Part shown: positions 37,020-45,426 of the stretch, piece by piece
How the letters are laid out: every line of letters begins with the position of its first letter
Position numbering within the stretch: the stretch's first letter is position 1
Assembly: GCF_011087585.1 (NCBI RefSeq)
Contig: NZ_VJOT01000073.1
Span: forward strand, 32,979-96,978
Direction of reading: 5' to 3'
Origin: Neochlamydia sp. AcF84
Lineage (GTDB): Bacteria > Chlamydiota > Chlamydiia > Chlamydiales > Parachlamydiaceae
Length of the DNA stretch: 64,000 bases
Made by a program: the position numbers and the translations under genes
Notes under the pieces: generated by a model
Database searches by the model: none
Told to the model about the DNA's origin: nothing
Seen by the model: only the letters and a program-made list of their open reading frames with translations

Positions 37020-37874
37020 TGTCCTAGACAGTACTTGACCTGACAAACATGAGTTACCTGGCACATACTATTTCTGTCAGTTGTAACTTATCTAACATCT
37101 TTTCTTGCGCAAGATGTTTTGCATCTAAGAATGTTTGTAAAGGCATCTGGCCAAAACGCTACTTTCCTGGATGTGTTCTCTCGTTATTATACTCGTTCAT
37201 CCATTTATCTACATCCTCTTGTAATTCTTCAACGTTTTTAAACACTTCCTTCCTAAAAGCTATGGCATAAAATCCGTTTTGAATAGTTTGATGAAACCTT
37301 TCGCAGATTCTATTGGTTTGAGGACGCCTGGCTTTAGTGCGAGAATGGTCAGTGTCTTCGATGGCCAGAGATAGCTCATACTCATGATGCTTTCTTGCTC
37401 CACAGTACTCTGTCCCATGATCGGCCAATATTCTTAAGGTATGAATATCTTGCTCTTCAAACCAGAAGCAGGCTTTTGAAGAGCAAAATCAGCCACAGCT
37501 TTTTCAATAGACTCGTCCACTCTGCTTTTTACACAGGGTTTTTTACGTGTCATATCCTGAAGAGCGGCTTCTCCACCTGTTTCATATATTTCTTTGAATC
37601 TATAAAAGCTATCTCTAGGATATCCCATCATCTTACAAGCTTTAAGATACATTTCCCAATGTTTCAGCTAGCTTTAAAACACTAAGTTTATTTTTATAGC
37701 TTTTTGATGAATTGCTAAATTTGACATTTTGACACTCCTTATTAGTCTTAAGCCATTCACTTCACGTTCAGCCTTGTCAATTTTAATGAGTGGTAAGGCT
37801 TTAAGTTTCGCGGCTTTTAAATTGCGTTTCCTTTATTTTTATCACAAATGCCAGGTTAACTCCTATCTATTACA
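37020..37874 (-). mobile_element. IS481-like insertion sequence, internally deleted
   Basis: An 855-bp element bounded by 26-bp imperfect inverted repeats: 37020-37045 (TGTCCTAGACAGTACTTGAC...) and the complement of 37849-37874, with 19 of 26 positions matching. It contains a single minus-strand transposase pseudogene that has lost about 170 internal codons. No target duplication is clear at the ends. A fragment of the same element lies at 8641-8936. Confidence 0.8.
37054..37727 (-). pseudogene. IS481-like DDE transposase, deleted and frameshifted
   Basis: The start MSNLAIHQKAIK has an AAGGAG ribosome binding site 7 bases upstream. Two frameshifts follow within the first 30 codons. The helix-turn-helix region (KACKMMGYPRDSFYRFKEIYE) and the linker to FALQKPASG remain. 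There a deletion removes the first catalytic part and joins to WFEEQDIHT-LRILADHGTEYCG, the second Asp region; a frame change results. The C-terminus continues TKARRPQTNRICERFHQTIQN...NERTHPGK, then an amber stop replaces a tyrosine before RFGQMPLQTFLDAKH. It cannot make an active transposase. Confidence 0.85.
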
Positions 37875-37885
37875 AATAAACTCAT

Positions 37886-37995
37886 GAGACAATTTGCCAA
37901 GCTTGGTGGCAAATATTTTCTCTTTTGTCACAGATGATAGCTCGTCTTATCAGCACCCATTGTACGTTTTTAATTTTTTCTTCTCTTTACCCTGC
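37886..37995 (-). pseudogene. Fossil of the 3' end of the nudix gene (younger copy)
   Basis: GGCAAATATTTTCTCTTTTG and GCACCCATTGTACGTTTTTAA match the intact nudix 3' region (GGCAAATATTTTTTCCTTGG, GCACCCATTGTACAGCTTTAA at about 38755-38830) with scattered changes. The match fades at about 37995 and the intact Phd antitoxin begins 100 bp later. It starts 12 bp outside the right end of the IS element. Confidence 0.6.
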
Positions 37996-38093
37996 AAAAT
38001 ATGCCACTATAGCCTCTTGCATGTTTAAGTTTTCCGCTGATTATTAAGCCTATAAATGTTAACGTTATAAATGGGTGTGAAGGAGGTAAAAAT

Positions 38094-38351
38094 ATGAGTA
38101 TTAGAAAAGATTTCTATCAAGCACAGAGAGAAATAACCAAAATCGCCAATCATATAGCTTTTTGCCATGATCGATATATTTTAACTCGTAATGGTAAAGA
38201 TTTGGCGGCTATAGTGCCTATCGAGGATCTTAAAATGCTGGAGACACTAGAAAATGAGCGTGATATCGAGGTAGCACGACGTGTAGACGAAGATATTAAA
38301 AAGCATGGCACAGTCAAATGGAAAGATGCTAAGAAAGATCTCGGGCTGTGA
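38094..38351 (+). CDS. Phd/YefM-family antitoxin, intact
   Basis: An 85-residue protein: N-terminal MSIRKDFYQAQREITKIANHIAF and GKDLAAIVPIEDLKMLE form the YefM/Phd DNA-binding fold, followed by the basic/acidic tail RRVDEDIKKHGTVKWKD that in this family wraps the toxin. A GGAGG ribosome binding site lies 7 bases before the ATG, and an imperfect palindrome around GTTAAC lies about 35 bp upstream. The cognate toxin frame overlaps the stop but carries a nonsense mutation, so this is now an antitoxin without a partner at this locus. Confidence 0.85.
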   Translation: MSIRKDFYQAQREITKIANHIAFCHDRYILTRNGKDLAAIVPIEDLKMLETLENERDIEVARRVDEDIKKHGTVKWKDAKKDLGL

Positions 38352-38611
38352 TCTATGAAATTGAATTAATTCGTATTGCACTTAAAAGCATGGCTAAAAT
38401 CCCCAAAAAAGAGCTTAATCGTATTCAGAGTAGGCTTGAAGCTCTCTCATTACATCCCCGTCCAGAAGGCTTAAAAAAGATTCGAGGCAACGATAATTTA
38501 TGTAGAAGTTGTTACGGGAATTATTGAATTCCCTACAGAATATTCGATAACAAGCTTTACGTTTTAATAGTAGAGGTAAACCATAGAAAAGATATTTATA
38601 AAAAATTTTAA
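38348..38611 (+). pseudogene. RelE/ParE-family toxin with in-frame stop
   Basis: Starting at a GTG overlapping the antitoxin stop, the frame reads IYEIELIRIALKSMAKIPKK, HPRPEGLKKIRGNDNL, then GNY-stop-IPYRIFDNKLYVLIVEVNHRKDIYKKF-stop over 88 codons. This is a complete RelE-type toxin except that TGA replaces the conserved arginine codon in the usual GNYRI-YxI motif, and the YRVR stretch before it is altered (LCRSCY). CGA to TGA is a one-base change. The toxin is dead unless the stop is read through. Confidence 0.8.
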
Positions 38612-38722
38612 ATATCTATTGATTCGTGGATGATCTGCTATCGCTTGTAAAACTACTTTTCTTACTAGCTATTATTCAAGGAATACAACTAGCTCCCTTT
38701 AGCTCCCTTCCATTTGATCTAG

Positions 38723-39145
38723 CTAAATTTCTGACACAACTTGCACAACTTGACGGCAAATATTTTTTCCTTGGTCAAAGGTAATACAATCAGCAGCTTG
38801 GTTCAACGGCACCCATTGTACAGCTTTAATCTCTTCTTCCATTCTCTGCACTTCCCCTTCTACCTGGGCAACATAGTAGATAACAGTCTTATGAATGAGT
38901 ACACCTTCAAATTTGAAGTAAAAGCTTTCTTCAAACGTTTGATCAGATAGGAGCTTGCAAACCTTTAAACCTGTTTCTTCAAACAACTCTCTTTGGGCTG
39001 CTTCCCAAGCAGTTTCGTGAGGATCAGGATGACCTTTAGGAAAGCCCCAATGTCCCGCATGCGCTTGGACAAGAAGGACATGCCAACCATCTTTAAACTG
39101 AGCTAAGGGAACAATGCCATAGGAATACTCTTTCTTTGTAGCCAT
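38723..39145 (-). CDS. Nudix hydrolase, Ap4A-hydrolase-like
   Basis: A 140-residue protein with a complete Nudix box GHPDPHETAWEAAQREL followed by FEETGL (G-x5-E-x7-REL-x-EE-x-G-L). The opening KKEYSYGIVPLAQFKDGWHVLLVQAHAGHWGFPKG is like bis(5'-nucleosyl)-tetraphosphatases, which degrade Ap4A and related dinucleotides. Its start overlaps the stop of fabF by one base (TAATG), so the two are coupled; the pairing nudix-fabF-rsfS is found also in Chlamydia. Its 3' end has been copied twice into the accessory patch to the left. Confidence 0.9.
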   Translation of the reverse strand: MATKKEYSYGIVPLAQFKDGWHVLLVQAHAGHWGFPKGHPDPHETAWEAAQRELFEETGLKVCKLLSDQTFEESFYFKFEGVLIHKTVIYYVAQVEGEVQRMEEEIKAVQWVPLNQAADCITFDQGKNICRQVVQVVSEI

Positions 39146-40392
39146 TAGGGATGGTAAGCTCCTAGCACGATAGTAGCATTATGGCCACCAAAGCCAAATG
39201 TATTGGAGATAGCAATGTTAATATCCTTTTTTTCCGCTACGGTCGGAATATAAAATTCTAAATCGGGTTCAGGATCTTCCAAGTTTATACTCGGATGAAC
39301 CCATCCTGATTCAATCGCTTTTGCTGTAACGACAGCTTCCATCGCTCCTGCAGCACCTAAACAATGTCCAATCATCGACTTAGTCGAATTCATGATGATT
39401 GAGCTAGGTTCTTTGAAAACTTTTTTTAAAGCGCGCACTTCTGCCATATCGCCTGCAGGAGTCGAAGTACCATGAGCATTAATATAATTCACTTCCTCAG
39501 CTTGTATGCCTGCATCCAATAAAGCATTGCGTACACATAAAGCTACACCTTCACTATCAGCACGAGGCTCGGTAATATGATAGGCATCACATGACATGCC
39601 TCCACCTAAGTACTCCGCTAAGATTGGAGCTCCTCGGGCTAAAGCATGCTCCAAACTTTCAATAATAAAAATTCCTGCGCCTTCTCCCATTAAGAAACCA
39701 TCACGGCCTCGATCCCACGGGCGAGAAGCTTTTTCTGGTTCATCATTACGCTGGGATAAGGCCTTGCATGAGCAAAAGCCTGATAAACCCATAGGGATAA
39801 TAGGAGCTTCAGAACCACCGCAGATCATTAAATCTGCCTCACCTTTGCGAATATGGTTAGCTGCTGCAATGATCGCATTATTTCCCGTAGCGCAGGCTGT
39901 TGAGACAGAATAATTAGGTCCCATAAAGCCTATATCCATGGCAAGCATTGCTCCACCCATGTTGGTAAGAATATAAGGCACAAAGAAAGGGCTGACCCAT
40001 CGCTGGCCTTTTTGCATGAGCGTCTGAACGCCTTGACAATAGACATCCATTCCCCCCATGCCAGAGCCAATAACCACACCACAACGCTCTTTATTAAGCT
40101 TTGCTATAGCCTCAGGATTAAGCTGGCTTGCTTCTAAAGCTTTTTTTCCTGCTACCATGGCATAAGCAATATTTTTATCAATGCGGCGTGCTTGCTTTTT
40201 ATCAATATAATCACCGGAGTCAAAATTCTTAATTGAAGCAGCTATGCGAGTAGGATAATCTTCACAAGGAAAACTTGTAATCAAGGAGGCTCCACTTTTG
40301 CCGTCCAATAAAGATTTGTAATAATCATCTACCTCGTTACCAAAACAAGAAACGATGCCCATACCGGTGATAACAATGCGTTTTTTCTTCAT
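39145..40392 (-). CDS. fabF: 3-oxoacyl-[acyl-carrier-protein] synthase II
   Basis: A 415-residue condensing enzyme for chain elongation in type II fatty-acid synthesis. The Cys-His-His triad is complete: C167 in VSTACATGNNAI, H307 in INAHGTSTPAGD and H343 in KSMIGHCLGAAGAMEAV. N-terminal RRIVITGMG-type start and C-terminal NTFGFGGHNATIVL are standard. It is followed by the nudix gene (1-bp overlap) and preceded by rsfS (17 bp). Confidence 0.97.
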   Translation of the reverse strand: MKKKRIVITGMGIVSCFGNEVDDYYKSLLDGKSGASLITSFPCEDYPTRIAASIKNFDSGDYIDKKQARRIDKNIAYAMVAGKKALEASQLNPEAIAKLNKERCGVVIGSGMGGMDVYCQGVQTLMQKGQRWVSPFFVPYILTNMGGAMLAMDIGFMGPNYSVSTACATGNNAIIAAANHIRKGEADLMICGGSEAPIIPMGLSGFCSCKALSQRNDEPEKASRPWDRGRDGFLMGEGAGIFIIESLEHALARGAPILAEYLGGGMSCDAYHITEPRADSEGVALCVRNALLDAGIQAEEVNYINAHGTSTPAGDMAEVRALKKVFKEPSSIIMNSTKSMIGHCLGAAGAMEAVVTAKAIESGWVHPSINLEDPEPDLEFYIPTVAEKKDINIAISNTFGFGGHNATIVLGAYHP

Positions 40393-40409
40393 GAAATAAC
40401 TTAAACCTT

Positions 40410-40775
40410 CTAATTTTCCTTCACATCAATGTGAAGATCTACAATTTTTGCCTGTTGCCACAGCTGCTCCAGTGCATATTTTTCTCGTAATTCTGGAATA
40501 AAAAGATGAATGATGATTTCTCCATAATCCATCACTAACCAATCAGGAGCTTTACTCCCCTCAATATGAAGAAGTTCATCTCCTTGTTGGATCATCACCT
40601 CTTCAATTGTTTTTGCTATAGATTTAACATGACGATCAATATTCCCTTCAGCGATCACATAAAAATCGGTCATCGTAGAAAGATCGCGAACATCTAAAGC
40701 GAGTATGTTAAAACCCTTTTTATCATAAATAGTTTGAGCGATTAAATCTAAGTTTTTTAAAACAGTTTTCGACAT
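40410..40775 (-). CDS. rsfS: Ribosome silencing factor RsfS (Iojap/YbeB)
   Basis: A 121-residue protein of the Iojap/RsfS family, which binds ribosomal protein uL14 and blocks subunit joining when nutrients are scarce. GFNILALDVRDLSTMTDFYVIAEG, HVKSIAKTIEE and the closing DWLVMDYGEIIIHLF are the family's conserved blocks. It sits between nadD (14 bp upstream) and fabF (17 bp downstream). nadD-rsfS is a common pairing in bacteria. Confidence 0.95.
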   Translation of the reverse strand: MSKTVLKNLDLIAQTIYDKKGFNILALDVRDLSTMTDFYVIAEGNIDRHVKSIAKTIEEVMIQQGDELLHIEGSKAPDWLVMDYGEIIIHLFIPELREKYALEQLWQQAKIVDLHIDVKEN

Positions 40776-40789
40776 ATTCTTTTAAATTT

Positions 40790-41425
40790 TTATTTTTGCC
40801 CTGGCCTAGAAGAATATAAATGATTTTGATATATGTAGTCTATCACTTTTGCAGGGACTAAATGGCCAATATACAACCCTTGCAAAACCCTCTCACGTAT
40901 GCGGCTCGCGCTAATTTCCATCACGTAGGCAGAAGTCATTCCTTTTTGAAGAGCTGCGCAAATCTCTGGATCTCCTTCCCAAATAATAGGTTGTTCTGAA
41001 GCATAACGACGGCAGATAAGAGGCGTTGCTAGCGTAAGGATCTCTTTAGCCTCCTTCCAGTGAACAAAGCTGAAGGCCGTGTCTTCACCCATAATTAAGT
41101 AAAATTTACTTGGATATGCCTCTTTTTTCTCCTCCTTGATAATTTCATGTAAAGTATCAATAGTATAAGAGGGCCCGGGACGCTCCAACTCATAAGGAAT
41201 GATGCCAAAACAGGGAAGTTCCTGCAGAGCAATTTCTAGCATTTTAAGACGGTGATAAGCCAAAGTAGGTTCCGCGCCTAGCTTATCAGGATTGACTAAC
41301 GCTGGGCAAAACCATATTTCATCGAGTTGATGGGCTTCCATAATTTCTATAGCAGTATTTAAATGCCCAAAATGGATAGGATCAAAAGTACCACCATATA
41401 TTCCTACATGCTTATGAATACGCAT
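40790..41425 (-). CDS. nadD: Nicotinate-nucleotide adenylyltransferase
   Basis: A 211-residue adenylyltransferase forming nicotinate adenine dinucleotide in NAD synthesis. GIYGGTFDPIHFGHLNTA is the (H/T)xGH nucleotide-binding start and SASRIRERV is the C-terminal ISxTxIR-like motif; YLIMGEDTAFSFVHWKE fits the middle of the domain. It heads the nadD-rsfS-fabF-nudix run. As far as I recall pathogenic Chlamydia lack this step, so its presence fits an environmental chlamydia. Confidence 0.93.
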   Translation of the reverse strand: MRIHKHVGIYGGTFDPIHFGHLNTAIEIMEAHQLDEIWFCPALVNPDKLGAEPTLAYHRLKMLEIALQELPCFGIIPYELERPGPSYTIDTLHEIIKEEKKEAYPSKFYLIMGEDTAFSFVHWKEAKEILTLATPLICRRYASEQPIIWEGDPEICAALQKGMTSAYVMEISASRIRERVLQGLYIGHLVPAKVIDYIYQNHLYSSRPGQK

Positions 41426-41699
41426 TAAAGCTTACATCCAATGTATAATTTTTCAATATTAAAAGAGCTAAAGGTTTCCCTTTACTAGCGTTTTGGTTCT
41501 TATAGTATGCTTATGAGCTTCGTAGAGAAATAAATTTGATCTCCCTGCCTAGTTTTACATAGACAAGTGTACTCACGCTCTAGAAAAGTATAAAAGCATG
41601 CCTTTTCCCATCAAACTTTTTTAATATAACTATTAACATACGATAACAAATTTTAAAATTATTTTATTTTTCATAATAAAAAACATGTTATCTTACCCT

Positions 41700-41865
41700 C
41701 TTGGGGGAGCACTAAAGCACTAAATCATTTTGATGTTATTAAAAGTCATAAAGGTCCTTTAGCTGTGCTGTAAGCATATTAGCGTAGCTGCTAAACACTC
41801 TTTATTGCTATTAGAGAGTCTACCTACTTACCCAAAATGCTTCACTTTGGGCTTTTTACTTTTTT
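41700..41865 (+). ncRNA. Candidate small structured RNA, plus strand
   Basis: A chain of hairpins ends in an intrinsic terminator although no plus-strand gene precedes it: TTTAGC/GCTAAA (41758-41763 with 41790-41795), ACTCT/AGAGT (41797-41801 with 41815-41819), then CCCAAA-loop-TTTGGG (41831-41851) followed by T-rich sequence. A TTATCT box near 41690 could be a -10. I could not match it to tmRNA, RNase P, SRP or 6S RNA. The 5' end is a guess. Confidence 0.35.
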
Positions 41866-41867
41866 AC
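41831..41867 (+). terminator. Candidate intrinsic terminator
   Basis: Six-base arms CCCAAA and TTTGGG with a 9-base loop are followed by CTTTTTACTTTTTT on the plus strand. In the minus direction no T tract follows, so it works only for rightward transcripts, of which none is annotated here. Confidence 0.45.
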
Positions 41868-41935
41868 TCACCCTCATTAAGTCAATCGCTATATTTTTAC
41901 TTAAAAACATGAGGGTAAGGTGAATAAAAGTTAAT

Positions 41936-42610
41936 TTAAATAATTGGCCATTGATTTTGACGACAAATAGCTTTCAAGCTTCGATCCGGGTTAACACCCA
42001 CGGCATTTCCTACGGCGTAAAGAAGGGGCAAATCTAAATAGCTATCGGTATAAGCTGTCACATTATCTTTAACGATTTGTAATTCATTTAAGAGCAGCTC
42101 TAGAGCTTGAGCTTTTTGAGGACCTTCCATCACCTGGGTAATATGAGTGAAATCACCCTGGTCGTTTTTTTGATAAATCGTAGAGCTCCATCTATCAACG
42201 CCTAGCCTCAGCGCCACTTTTTCCACTAAAAAGTTTGGCGAACTAGAAAATATAGCAGTATACGATCCTTCATTTTTAGCTTCTAATAGTTTTGAAAAGA
42301 CGGGATGATAGATAAGCTTATCCAGTTGCTGGGATAAAAATTTGGTGGCATGCTCATTAACAAGGGCCACGGAAAGGCCACAAAAAAAGCATTGAAAAGT
42401 AGATTCATGCAAGCTTTTTAGACTAATGAGTCCAAGCTTGAACCTTAAATAGAGGGAAGATAGGCGCATCATTCGGTAAAAAGGAAGGATTTTTTTCCGA
42501 AAAAGATAGATACCAAAAGAGAGACTACAATTTTTGCGAAGAAGTGTATGGTCGAGATCAAAAACAACTAAGCTATTTTTTCTTTTGGAATTGTACAATT
42601 TTGTTTTCAA
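41936..42610 (-). CDS. HAD-superfamily phosphatase (HAD-IB type)
   Basis: A 224-residue hydrolase. Motif I VVFDLDHTLLRKN carries the nucleophile Asp; motif II is IFSSSPNFLVEKVALRLG; motifs III/IV fall in a basic segment and AYTDSYLDLPLLYAVG with the metal-binding aspartates. The helical cap between motifs I and II marks subfamily IB (SerB-like, also PgpC-like). The substrate is not known. Its first 38 bases overlap the end of the long coiled-coil gene upstream, indicating translational coupling. In Chlamydia the locus between rsfS and miaA seems to hold the same pair. Confidence 0.85.
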   Translation of the reverse strand: MKTKLYNSKRKNSLVVFDLDHTLLRKNCSLSFGIYLFRKKILPFYRMMRLSSLYLRFKLGLISLKSLHESTFQCFFCGLSVALVNEHATKFLSQQLDKLIYHPVFSKLLEAKNEGSYTAIFSSSPNFLVEKVALRLGVDRWSSTIYQKNDQGDFTHITQVMEGPQKAQALELLLNELQIVKDNVTAYTDSYLDLPLLYAVGNAVGVNPDRSLKAICRQNQWPII

Positions 42611-44294
42611 TTTCTTGAATGCCTTGGTTGATTTTTTCTAAGCGCTCTTTTTCAGACTTTATCAACTCGTTATTATTCATGGCTTTCTCAAAATCTAAAC
42701 CTGAAACTCCTCCCGCTTTGCGCAAAGACTCTAGCTGGACTTTTATCGCTTGTCTACGTTCTTTTCTTTGTTTTAGAACTTCGCGAAGTTGCTCAATAGA
42801 TTGACGATCATCCTCGGACAAGGAAAGTAAAGCTTGTTCCTCTTTATCTGAAAGAACATCGGTGATTAAGCTACGTAAGGATTTATAAAGGCGCTCTATC
42901 TCTTGCTTTTCAAATTTATTAAAAGAAGAATTTTGTATTTTCTGAGCAAGCTCATCTCTGGCGGCTGCTAGCTCTTGAGCTTCTAAAGAACGAGCATTAT
43001 TGCCAAGCTGTTCGATTTCATTTTTTATTTCTTCTATTTTAGCTTTACGTTGCCTTTCTTTTTCTTGTTCATGTTGAAGGCGCACTTGCTCTTGTGCTTT
43101 CTGTTTTTCTAAAATCTGATCTTTTACGGCAAACATTTCGCTTCTTAGAGCTTTGATTTCATCTCTTCCCAGTTCAACATTTCTCATGAACTTGGAAATC
43201 TCATCTAAATGCTTATTAGCTTGATCATCCGATAATTCTGAAGATTCATATTGCTTTTTAAGCTCATGTATTTTGGCTTGAACGGTATAAAAATTTTGCT
43301 TAAAAGTAGCTTTTAGCTGGGCACGTTCTTTTTTGCGTTCTTTTTCGGCTAATTTGATTTTATCCCAGCATTCGCTAAGACGCATTCTCGTATGGGTAAA
43401 GGCATGCGTGTTAAGAGTTAAAACCTTAGCAATGCCTTGTAAGTCTTTAATTTCTTCTCTTAATGCAAACAAAGAATCATCAAAGTTACCTTTAAAGCTA
43501 CCCCCAATAAAGGCTTCCACATCATCGCTAAATGTTTGGCTAACTTCTTTGATAAGCTCTTTCCTTAAAGGAAAAACTTGATCGCCTATTTCAGAGAGCC
43601 TTTGGAAAAACTTATTTTTTTGTCTTACACGCATGTCCGTTTTAATAAGTTCTTTGCGTAGAGCATTCACACGAGATGCTTGCACATTAAGCAAATTAAG
43701 TCTTTTTTGAGTGTCTTGATAAAATAGGGCTTTGGCAGAAAGCCTTGTGGGGATAGGGCCTAAGTCAGGATTGGTAATTTTAGCTACTTGCTCTTCAAAA
43801 AGCTTTATATCGTTTTCTAAAGCTACGATGGCTATTTCAATTTGTTCGGCTGCAAAAGAGCTTTGTTCATCCAACATTTCTTTCAGACGGCGGGCTTCTT
43901 TGGAAAGCTCGCTATATTTTGTCCATAATTGCGTACGCACAAGGGGAGGGAGGTTTTCTTTAAAGAGTTGCAAGCAAATATTGCGCACTTCCCAAAAGGC
44001 TTTAAAATGTGGAGCTCCACTTTGTGCTAAAGAGCTTTCCATAAAATCTAAAGCATATTTAACCTTAGCGTCTACTTGAAGTAAATTTTCCATCTCTTGC
44101 ATAAACTCATCGAGATGAGGATTATGCTTTTTTTCGACCACAGGCTCTTCACTAATTTCTTGCTCTGCTCCTTCTAAAGAAGGGGTTGTTAAGCTTAGCT
44201 CTTCGCCTTCTGAATTAATCGAGGATAGGAATTTCTCATCTTGATGAGGTGTCGTTTCTTGTATATTTTGATTTTTACTTTCTAAGTCGCTCAT
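42573..44294 (-). CDS. Long coiled-coil protein conserved in chlamydiae, function unknown
   Basis: A 573-residue, highly charged soluble protein. After an acidic N-terminal 60 residues it is almost entirely helical: about 70-330 with a DUF349-like flavour (repeated FWxxR, ARRLKEMLDEQ and WDKIKLAEKER-type segments), then a continuous coiled coil from about 330 to the end rich in E, K and Q. No membrane segment or enzyme motif. It overlaps the HAD gene by 38 bp and follows miaA by about 95 bp. Position suggests it is the counterpart of the hypothetical coiled-coil protein next to rsfS in C. trachomatis; that is from memory of gene order. Confidence 0.8.
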   Translation of the reverse strand: MSDLESKNQNIQETTPHQDEKFLSSINSEGEELSLTTPSLEGAEQEISEEPVVEKKHNPHLDEFMQEMENLLQVDAKVKYALDFMESSLAQSGAPHFKAFWEVRNICLQLFKENLPPLVRTQLWTKYSELSKEARRLKEMLDEQSSFAAEQIEIAIVALENDIKLFEEQVAKITNPDLGPIPTRLSAKALFYQDTQKRLNLLNVQASRVNALRKELIKTDMRVRQKNKFFQRLSEIGDQVFPLRKELIKEVSQTFSDDVEAFIGGSFKGNFDDSLFALREEIKDLQGIAKVLTLNTHAFTHTRMRLSECWDKIKLAEKERKKERAQLKATFKQNFYTVQAKIHELKKQYESSELSDDQANKHLDEISKFMRNVELGRDEIKALRSEMFAVKDQILEKQKAQEQVRLQHEQEKERQRKAKIEEIKNEIEQLGNNARSLEAQELAAARDELAQKIQNSSFNKFEKQEIERLYKSLRSLITDVLSDKEEQALLSLSEDDRQSIEQLREVLKQRKERRQAIKVQLESLRKAGGVSGLDFEKAMNNNELIKSEKERLEKINQGIQEIENKIVQFQKKK

Positions 44295-44388
44295 GGAAAT
44301 TCTTAAAGATATATGTTTAATGGAATTTTAGAGCAAAATCATAGCTGATTTACCCTTTTCGGTAAAGCTCTTTAAAAAACAATAATAA

Positions 44389-45426
44389 TTAGCAGCTGTC
44401 GATATCTTTAGAAATAAGGTCGGCAATCATTTCCGTGTCATAAAGGTCCATATCAATCCAGTTAAACAAAGGTTCTTTGCCAAACCAGGTATGCTGACGT
44501 TTGGCATAGTTTCTAGAAGCTCGTTTAAATGTCTCGACAAACTGAAGATAATCCTCGGGCCTTCTGTCGGTTGCTAAATAAGCAATCGCTTGCTTATAGC
44601 CTATCGCTTGGGCTGCAGAGGAGTTAGCTAAGAGACCTTGTTTTAACAAACCTTGGACCTCTTCTAGCAAACCTTCTTCAATCATTTGATCACAACGGTT
44701 TTCAATGCGATGATATAAATGAGGCCTAGGTCGAAATAAAAACCAGCACCGAAAGTCATAATTTTGAGCCTTATGGCGCCCCTTCCACGAAAGCTTACTA
44801 ACTTTTTCTCCAGTTAAAGTAATGATTTCCAAAGCACGCACAATTTTTTGCTTATCATTCTTTGTAATCCCACTGGCGTAATGGGGATCTAGCTGCTGAA
44901 GACGAGCATATAAGACCTCGGGGCCTAGCCTATCATATTCTTCTTCTAAAGCTTTTCTAATTTCAGGAATAGAGGGAGGCCCTAGAGGAGGTCCATAGAG
45001 TAAAGAATGAATATAAAAGCCTGCCCCTCCTACTACAATAGGCACCTTGTCTCTATTGTGTATACGCTGGAAGGCTTGACGCGCTTCATAGCAAAAATCT
45101 ACAACATTGAAAGAATCTGCTAAATGGCAAATATCGATGAGGTGATGAGAAATCTGTTGTCTTTCTTCAAGTGTAGGCTTAGCTGTACCAATATCCATTC
45201 CTTTGTAGACTTGCATGGAGTCAGCTGAAACGATTTCTCCATGGATCTTTCTTGCCAGCTGGAGAGCAAAATGAGACTTGCCGCAGCCAGTAGGACCGGC
45301 AATAATGATCACGCGCTTTTTATTTTGAGGAAGGGCAGTAGGGAGCTGCTTTTGAGCTTCGATAGCAAAATTTATAAAAATTTGTTCTATTTCTTCTTTT
45401 TCTAATGTTCCACTAGCCACTGTCAA
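44389..45426 (-). CDS. miaA: tRNA dimethylallyltransferase
   Basis: A 345-residue enzyme that adds dimethylallyl to A37 of tRNAs reading UNN codons. The P-loop IIAGPTGCGKSHFALQLA (about 41-58), EIVSADSMQVYKGMDIGTAKP, the DIC...FNVVDFCYEA segment, VVGGAGFYIHSLLYG and the C-terminal RNYAKRQHTWF are all present. It has about 38 extra N-terminal residues compared with shorter family members; a later start is possible but lacks a suitable ATG before the P-loop. Confidence 0.95.
   Translation of the reverse strand: MTVASGTLEKEEIEQIFINFAIEAQKQLPTALPQNKKRVIIIAGPTGCGKSHFALQLARKIHGEIVSADSMQVYKGMDIGTAKPTLEERQQISHHLIDICHLADSFNVVDFCYEARQAFQRIHNRDKVPIVVGGAGFYIHSLLYGPPLGPPSIPEIRKALEEEYDRLGPEVLYARLQQLDPHYASGITKNDKQKIVRALEIITLTGEKVSKLSWKGRHKAQNYDFRCWFLFRPRPHLYHRIENRCDQMIEEGLLEEVQGLLKQGLLANSSAAQAIGYKQAIAYLATDRRPEDYLQFVETFKRASRNYAKRQHTWFGKEPLFNWIDMDLYDTEMIADLISKDIDSC

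Larger units (their letters stand above)
41426..41935. other. Intergenic region with structured plus-strand signals
   Basis: About 510 bp between nadD and the HAD gene, both minus strand, without an open frame. Its right half carries several inverted repeats and a terminator-like hairpin reading in the plus direction, listed separately. A further inverted repeat, ACCCTCAT/ATGAGGGT at 41870-41916, has a nested TAAGT/ACTTA arm. Confidence 0.5.

Noticed and set aside
37159..37428. 89-codon transposase-like frame as a stand-alone gene
   Set aside because: It is only the C-terminal piece of the deleted transposase; its apparent start is an internal codon and an amber stop ends it early.
37395..37685. 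96-codon plus-strand frame over the IS element
   Set aside because: It is the antisense shadow of the transposase pseudogene, whose minus-strand reading is clearly the biological one.
41700..41865. 6S, tmRNA, RNase P or SRP RNA at the candidate RNA locus
   Set aside because: None of the diagnostic conserved segments (for example the SRP tetraloop domain or RNase P core) is visible.
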